DNA of 8,665 nt from Pseudarthrobacter sp. (GTDB lineage Bacteria > Actinomycetota > Actinomycetes > Actinomycetales > Micrococcaceae). Position numbers and translations under genes: made by a program. Positions 5,570 through 8,665 of this stretch are shown here, in pieces (the stretch's first letter is position 1; the number at the start of each line of letters is the position of its first letter). The notes under the pieces are model-generated. The model had not been told where the DNA came from and did no database searches. It saw only the letters and a list, made by a program, of their open reading frames with translations. The stretch spans positions 1-8,665 of the forward strand of contig JABFWC010000282.1 in assembly GCA_013362385.1 (NCBI GenBank). Direction: 5' to 3'.

Positions 5570-5899
5570 ATGACCGAGAACACCACGTCCACAGAGGATG
5601 AGTTCACCGCCAACGTTTCCCTGCGGCGCAACGACGCGCACCACCGCTACGAGCTGCTGGTGGACGCCAAGCTCGCAGTCCAGGCCTTCTTCCGCGATCT
5701 CCCGGGCCATATCGACTTCACGCACACTGAAACCGGCAAGGACTTCGAGGGACGTGGCCTGGCCAGGGTGTTGGCACATTTCGCCCTGGACGATGTGGTG
5801 GCCACCGGCAAGCGCATCATCCCGCACTGCCCGTTCATGTCCAGCTACCTCCGGAAGCACGAAGGTTACGAGCAGTTCGTCGACTGGCCTGAGCGCTGA
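5570..5899 (+). CDS. Small GNAT-like N-acetyltransferase (Acetyltransf_CG / YjdJ type)
   Basis: Cytoplasmic acetyl-CoA-dependent acetyltransferase-like protein of 109 residues, about the normal 90-110 for this minimal GNAT family. The core shows a strand ending in IDFTHTET (48-55), then FEGRGLARVL (59-68), a short version of the acetyl-CoA pyrophosphate loop, a helix, and IIPHCPFMSSYLRKHEGYEQF (83-103), where CPF and the Tyr/Lys/His region are the family hallmark. The substrate is unknown for the family. ATG 5570 is the only in-frame start before an upstream stop at 5552-5554. No good ribosome site is seen, only weak GTGAAG at 5546-5551, so expression may depend on coupling to the acyltransferase gene ending 15 bp earlier. 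Confidence 0.85.
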   Translation: MTENTTSTEDEFTANVSLRRNDAHHRYELLVDAKLAVQAFFRDLPGHIDFTHTETGKDFEGRGLARVLAHFALDDVVATGKRIIPHCPFMSSYLRKHEGYEQFVDWPER

Positions 5900-5939
5900 C
5901 CCCGTCCTGTCCAGGCACTCCTACGTTATTCCCGGACGG

Positions 5940-5967
5940 CCCGGGTACGCCCTATCCCGGGTACGCC
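5940..5967. repeat. Tandem 12-bp direct repeat CCCGGGTACGCC (16-bp period)
   Basis: Two perfect copies at 5940-5951 and 5956-5967, each followed by TAT after zero or one extra C. Each copy contains the palindrome CCCGGG and a GTAC. It lies in the 169-bp non-coding spacer (5900-6068) between two convergent genes. A related start, CCCGGACGGC, is at 5931. A 16-bp period is about one and a half helical turns. No function is apparent. Confidence 0.6.
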
Positions 5968-6036
5968 TATACAGCAGGGCTGGTGCAAATGGGGAGGGGG
6001 TAAGCCCGGGGACCTGATCGCAGGGTAACCAAGTCA

Positions 6037-6051
6037 TCCTGCGTTGCAGGA
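6037..6051 (-). terminator. Small hairpin after the minus-strand gene
   Basis: TCCTGC-GTT-GCAGGA is a perfect 6-bp stem with a 3-base loop, 17 bases beyond the stop of the minus-strand gene at 6069-6398. No T run follows on either strand, so termination activity is doubtful. Confidence 0.25.
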
Positions 6052-6068
6052 AGCGGCAAGGGCAGCGA

Positions 6069-6398
6069 TCAGCTCGCCAGGGCGGCCGGTTCGGCCACCC
6101 TGAAGGTGGCCCCCGGGTCGTCGATGGTAAAACCGCAGGCGCAACGGTACGTAACCACGCTTTCCGGCGCTGATGCGGCATGGAGTGCAACCACCGTGCT
6201 GCCGTCGACATAGACGGGCTGGCGGACCGGCAGTTCCCCGTGGTCTACGCGCTCCATGGGCGTGCGGCAATGCATGCGGGAGCTCAGGGTGACCAGCAGC
6301 CCTGCATCCACGGGCACGGTGGCGGTCAAAAGGCGCTCAGCCACATCGCTGCGCTCCCCGGGCGCCGTCAGCTGATCTTCGGTTGCGGTGGTTATCAT
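6069..6398 (-). CDS. Hypothetical protein with a CxC motif
   Basis: I do not recognise this 109-residue protein. It is predicted soluble, with no signal peptide or membrane segment. The first 25 residues are polar and probably flexible. Then come a compact region LLVTLSSRMHC (34-44), a histidine-containing middle (VDHGELPVRQPVYVDGSTVVALHA, about 51-74) and YRCACGFTIDD (84-94). Cys44, Cys86 and Cys88, together with His43 and His53, could form a metal site or a small beta-rich treble-type fold, but only three cysteines are present, so a classical four-Cys zinc ribbon is not supported. The start is supported by AGGGAA (6403-6408 on the opposite strand), four bases before the ATG at 6398. Divergent from the SDR gene across a 256-bp spacer. 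It is more likely real than the overlapping frames because of this ribosome site and its balanced composition. Confidence 0.6.
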   Translation of the reverse strand: MITTATEDQLTAPGERSDVAERLLTATVPVDAGLLVTLSSRMHCRTPMERVDHGELPVRQPVYVDGSTVVALHAASAPESVVTYRCACGFTIDDPGATFRVAEPAALAS

Positions 6399-6485
6399 GT
6401 TCTTCCCTGGGCTTCTTTCACGGAACCGCCAACGTCGGCAGCCCCGCCGCGAACTGCTTGCGGAGGTTCATTTGCCCCACAAGCA

Positions 6486-6495
6486 AAGCATGCTT
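6486..6495. promoter_or_regulatory. 10-bp palindrome AAGCATGCTT in a divergent spacer
   Basis: Perfect palindrome inside the most AT-rich part (about 6480-6525) of the 256-bp spacer between the divergent genes starting at 6398 (minus) and 6655 (plus). The site is 88 bp before the minus-strand start and 160 bp before the SDR start, so if it is an operator it more likely serves the minus-strand gene. A shorter inverted repeat, CTCGT-G-ACGAG, is at 6530-6540. The rest of the spacer (6541-6642) is GC-rich with nothing recognisable. Confidence 0.35.
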
Positions 6496-6642
6496 ACTAA
6501 TCACTTCACAAATCCAATGTGACGCAGCACTCGTGACGAGCCGGTTCCCGTTCCCTGGCCGATCCCTCAGGCGGCCTGCAGACAGCCGGCCGGGTCGCCA
6601 ACCCGCCCGCCCGGCACGGGGCCGGCAGGCGCCGCATCTGGC

Positions 6643-6648
6643 TAGGCT
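6643..6648 (+). promoter_or_regulatory. -10 hexamer TAGGCT for leaderless SDR transcript
   Basis: TAGGCT fits TANNNT and stands exactly six bases before the ATG at 6655, so the expected transcription start is the A of the start codon. No Shine-Dalgarno sequence precedes this ATG, which supports leaderless expression. No recognisable -35 hexamer is present. Confidence 0.5.
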
Positions 6649-6654
6649 TGCAGC

Positions 6655-7428
6655 ATGACGCCATCCAGCTCCCGAACAACCGCACTCGTCACCGGGGCCA
6701 GCGCAGGGCTCGGCCATGAATTCGCCCGGCAGCTCGCCGCCCAGGGCCACGACCTGGTCCTGGTGGCCCGCAACGCCTCCCGGCTGGCAGCAACAGCCGA
6801 GGACCTGCGCCGGCGCTACGGAATCACCGCTGAGGTGCTTCCCGCGGACCTGACGGACGACGACGACGTGGCCGCCGTCGTCGAACGCCTCAAGGACACG
6901 CGGCGCCCGGTGGGGATGCTGGTGAACAACGCCGGGATCGGCCTGCTGCACAACTTCGAGGACAACCACGTGGGCGAGGAAAAGAAGCATCTGAAGCTGC
7001 ATACCGAAACGGCGATGGTGCTCACGCACGCGGCGCTGGACGGCATGCTGGAACGCGGGGAGGGCCGGATCATCAATGTGGCCAGCGTGGCGGCGTTCCT
7101 GCCCCGTGGCACCTACTCCGCCGCGAAAGCGTGGCTGGTGAGTTTCAGCCGCTGGGCCAACATGGCCTACCGCAGGCGCGGCATCAAGGTCACCGCCGTC
7201 TGCCCCGGCTTCACGCACACCGAATTCCATGACCGGATGGGGATGGACAAGTCGGTGGCCCCGGCCTGGACGTGGCTGCGGGCGGAGCGGGTGGTCCGTG
7301 AGGGGCTGGCGGAGAATGCAAACGGCAAGGCGGTGTCCATCCCGTCCAAGCGGTACAAGGTGGTGGCGGCGGTGGCCAGGGTGGCGCCGGCCAGGCTAAT
7401 GGCGGGGCCGGCGCGGAGGCCGAGGTAG
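6655..7428 (+). CDS. SDR family NAD(P)-dependent oxidoreductase
   Basis: Classical short-chain dehydrogenase/reductase of 257 residues, normal length. The cofactor motif TGASAGLG is at 13-20, Arg39 in LVARN suggests NADP(H) preference, and NNAG is at 91-94. The active site has Ser144 in NVASVAA and Tyr154/Lys158 in YSAAK; PGFTHTEF (184-191) follows. The fourth member of the usual catalytic tetrad, an Asn in the helix motif LxLNVTA, appears replaced by His116 (LKLHTETA). The C-terminal KRYKVVAAVARVAPARLM segment resembles actinobacterial SDRs of the DltE/YqjQ-like group and may contact membrane or partners. The substrate is unknown. The ATG lacks a ribosome site but has TAGGCT six bases before it. 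The 3' end overlaps the convergent FUSC gene by 33 bp, giving an Arg/Pro-rich tail. Confidence 0.88.
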   Translation: MTPSSSRTTALVTGASAGLGHEFARQLAAQGHDLVLVARNASRLAATAEDLRRRYGITAEVLPADLTDDDDVAAVVERLKDTRRPVGMLVNNAGIGLLHNFEDNHVGEEKKHLKLHTETAMVLTHAALDGMLERGEGRIINVASVAAFLPRGTYSAAKAWLVSFSRWANMAYRRRGIKVTAVCPGFTHTEFHDRMGMDKSVAPAWTWLRAERVVREGLAENANGKAVSIPSKRYKVVAAVARVAPARLMAGPARRPR

Positions 7429-8520
7429 TCGCGGGGAACCGAGCAGGCCTGCCCAGGTACGTGAACCTGCCCGGCGGACCGCCATCACCACCAGGATGCC
7501 CGTGAGTGCCCCGACCAGGGTTTCCACCGCCCGCTCGAGGATCAGGACCTGGGGGTCGGCGGGGAACGCCAGCTGGGTGATCAGCAGGATGACGGGCGTG
7601 AAGGACACCATGGCCAGGCCGTAGTGCCTGGTCATGAACAGCTCCGTCGTGAACTGGAAGAGGATCACCAGCAGCGCCAGCACCACCGCCCGGTGCACCG
7701 GCCCTTGATGTGAGAGGTACAGCCCGGCCAGGGTCCAGGGCGCGGGCAGGATGACGACGGCGGTGACCACCAGCCCCACGAACGTCCCCACGATGCGGTG
7801 GACGCCGCGGCGGACGCTGCTGGGGAGGTCGGCGCCGGCGAGCGGGACCGCGGCGGCCGCCATGGCCCAGTGCGGGTGCCCGCTGCCACTGATGACCCCC
7901 ACAGTTCCGGCGGTGCCCACAGCCAGCACGTATCTGGCGGCGTGGATCAGCAGCTCCCGGCGGCGCGCCGCTGAACGTCGCGGCACACCCCGAACGGCGC
8001 CGGGCTGCCATGCCCTGCTGCGGATCCAGCCGCTGAACCCGATAAGGATCGAGAACACCGATGATCCTGCGGCGATCAGCATGGCCGCGTGCCAGGGGAC
8101 GGCCAGGGGAACGGAAGCGCAGGCGCCCAGGGCCAGGATCCCGAAGAAGGGGCCGTTCGGTTTCAGGTGCACCCGGTCCGAATAGACCGAACCCACTCCG
8201 GCCAGGACAGCCTCCACGGCCACCAGCCACCACGAGTGGATGTTGTACAGGGACAGGGCCGTGCCGACGGCGACGCCGCTGAGCAGGACCAGGGCCCCCT
8301 GTCCCTGGTGGCGGAGGCGCAGCTGGTGCGGTTCGGAGCGGCCGTACATCCCGCTGAGCGCGCCAAACACGGCGTAAATGATGAGGTCCGTACGGCCGGC
8401 GGCCATCAGCACCAGCGACGGGACGGCCACACTGACGGCCACACGCAGTGCGGCGAGGTGGTCGTTGTTTGCCGGTTCCAGGCGGTGGAGTGCGCGCAAT
8501 TGCTCCGCCAGCCGCTTCAT
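7396..8520 (-). CDS. FUSC family membrane protein (fusaric-acid-resistance-like / aromatic acid exporter type)
   Basis: Integral membrane protein of 374 residues. About ten hydrophobic segments form two blocks (roughly 24-160 and 192-350), separated by a basic cytoplasmic linker at 166-190 (RSRAWQPGAVRGVPRRSAARRR). Family hallmarks include GMYGRSEPHQLRLRHQG (57-73) near the first block, RRGVHRIVGTFVGL (237-250) and ERAVETLVGALTG (329-341) in the second block, as in FUSC_2/YccS-like proteins. Members are linked to efflux of aromatic acids and other toxic compounds, but many actinobacterial ones are untested. The ATG at 8520 has only a weak G-rich ribosome site (CGGGACGG about 10 bases upstream). 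The last 11 residues, rich in Pro/Arg, are encoded opposite the SDR 3' end. A palindrome at 8549-8561 lies 29 bases upstream of the start and may bind a regulator. Confidence 0.85.
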   Translation of the reverse strand: MKRLAEQLRALHRLEPANNDHLAALRVAVSVAVPSLVLMAAGRTDLIIYAVFGALSGMYGRSEPHQLRLRHQGQGALVLLSGVAVGTALSLYNIHSWWLVAVEAVLAGVGSVYSDRVHLKPNGPFFGILALGACASVPLAVPWHAAMLIAAGSSVFSILIGFSGWIRSRAWQPGAVRGVPRRSAARRRELLIHAARYVLAVGTAGTVGVISGSGHPHWAMAAAAVPLAGADLPSSVRRGVHRIVGTFVGLVVTAVVILPAPWTLAGLYLSHQGPVHRAVVLALLVILFQFTTELFMTRHYGLAMVSFTPVILLITQLAFPADPQVLILERAVETLVGALTGILVVMAVRRAGSRTWAGLLGSPRLPRPPRRPRH

Positions 8521-8548
8521 GTACCGAACCGTCCCGTTTTTATTTGCG

Positions 8549-8561
8549 TTTGTCTTACAAA
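8549..8561. promoter_or_regulatory. Operator-like palindrome TTTGT-CTT-ACAAA upstream of the FUSC gene
   Basis: Perfect 5-bp inverted repeat with a 3-base centre, 28 bases upstream of the FUSC start codon in an AT-rich patch. It has the same GT-N3-AC architecture as the sites at 14-32 and 77-93 (TGTCTTACA versus TGTCAGACA, seven of nine identical). GntR- or MarR-type binding is possible; this is inferred from symmetry and position. Confidence 0.4.
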
Positions 8562-8578
8562 GGGCCGCGAGGGCCCTT
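8560..8578. repeat. Hairpin AAGGGCC-GCGAG-GGCCCTT
   Basis: Perfect 7-bp stem with a 5-base loop, directly abutting the palindrome at 8549-8561. There is no clean T run on either strand, so it is not a confident terminator. A shorter related inverted repeat, GGGCC-N7-GGCCC, is at 8648-8664. The rest of 8579-8665 shows no gene start I can support. Confidence 0.35.
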
Positions 8579-8665
8579 CGGAACGTATCACCGACCGCCG
8601 GGCAGAGTCATATCCCCAGCGCGGCGGCAGACACAAAAGGACATCCAGGGCCGCGCAAAGGCCCG

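Noticed and set aside
4663..5601. 312-codon plus-strand frame inside the acyltransferase gene
   Set aside because: Pro/Gly/Arg-rich with no motif. The acyltransferase frame has coherent membrane segments and signature residues.
6093..6111. Inverted repeat GGCCACC-CTGAA-GGTGGCC considered as a terminator
   Set aside because: It lies inside the coding region of the minus-strand gene, before its stop, and lacks a T run.
6418..7230. 270-codon minus-strand frame across the divergent spacer and SDR gene
   Set aside because: No domain and no ribosome site; opposite a clear SDR.
7211..8233. 340-codon minus-strand frame overlapping FUSC and SDR genes
   Set aside because: Pro/Arg/Gly-rich shadow of the FUSC gene, whose own frame has membrane segments and family motifs.
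1..8665. CRISPR array, tRNA/rRNA, insertion sequence or phage elements
   Set aside because: No regularly spaced repeats, cloverleaf-type sequence, transposase/integrase frames or terminal repeats could be found by eye.

Overview
The window is high-GC DNA (clearly above 60% by eye, third codon positions almost all G or C) with densely packed genes, GTG starts, GGAG-type ribosome sites and TANNNT -10 hexamers placed for leaderless transcripts. Protein motifs and style fit an actinobacterium, most likely Micrococcaceae (Arthrobacter/Pseudarthrobacter type); that taxon is an inference. No tRNA, rRNA, CRISPR array, transposase or phage gene was seen, and no gene-free stretch exceeds 300 bases.

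Left part (1-3666), a carbohydrate-acid catabolic module. A control region (1-149) carries two copies of a GntR/FCD-style palindrome with TGTCAGACA cores exactly 62 bp apart, and a 17-nt hairpin in the presumed leader. It is followed by a DUF1537 four-carbon acid sugar kinase (150-1628) and a 3-hydroxyisobutyrate-dehydrogenase-family oxidoreductase of the L-threonate dehydrogenase type (1664-2563). A strong terminator-like hairpin (2580-2617) then precedes a 28-codon leader ORF (2729-2815) whose stop overlaps the start of a class II fructose/tagatose-bisphosphate-type aldolase (2815-3666). Dehydrogenase, kinase and aldolase are the parts needed to oxidise, phosphorylate and cleave or decarboxylate a threonate/erythronate-like acid to dihydroxyacetone phosphate. 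The same three domain types are fused in one plant protein, which supports a shared pathway. The usual OtnI isomerase and OtnC decarboxylase, a transporter and the regulator are not in the window.

Middle part (3702-5899): a DUF1304 membrane protein with a leaderless-type promoter, then a probable two-gene unit of an acyltransferase-3 membrane protein and a small GNAT-like acetyltransferase (Acetyltransf_CG type).

Right part (5900-8665): a spacer with a 12-bp direct repeat, a small unrecognised minus-strand gene with a CxC motif (6069-6398), a divergent 256-bp spacer with a 10-bp palindrome, a leaderless-type SDR oxidoreductase (6655-7428) and a convergent FUSC-family membrane protein (7396-8520, minus) whose 3' end overlaps the SDR gene by 33 bp. 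A palindrome resembling the left-end operator lies just upstream of the FUSC gene.

The most interesting parts are the compact kinase-dehydrogenase-aldolase module with paired operators, and the translationally coupled leader ORF in front of its aldolase. The right half looks like ordinary chromosomal genes.
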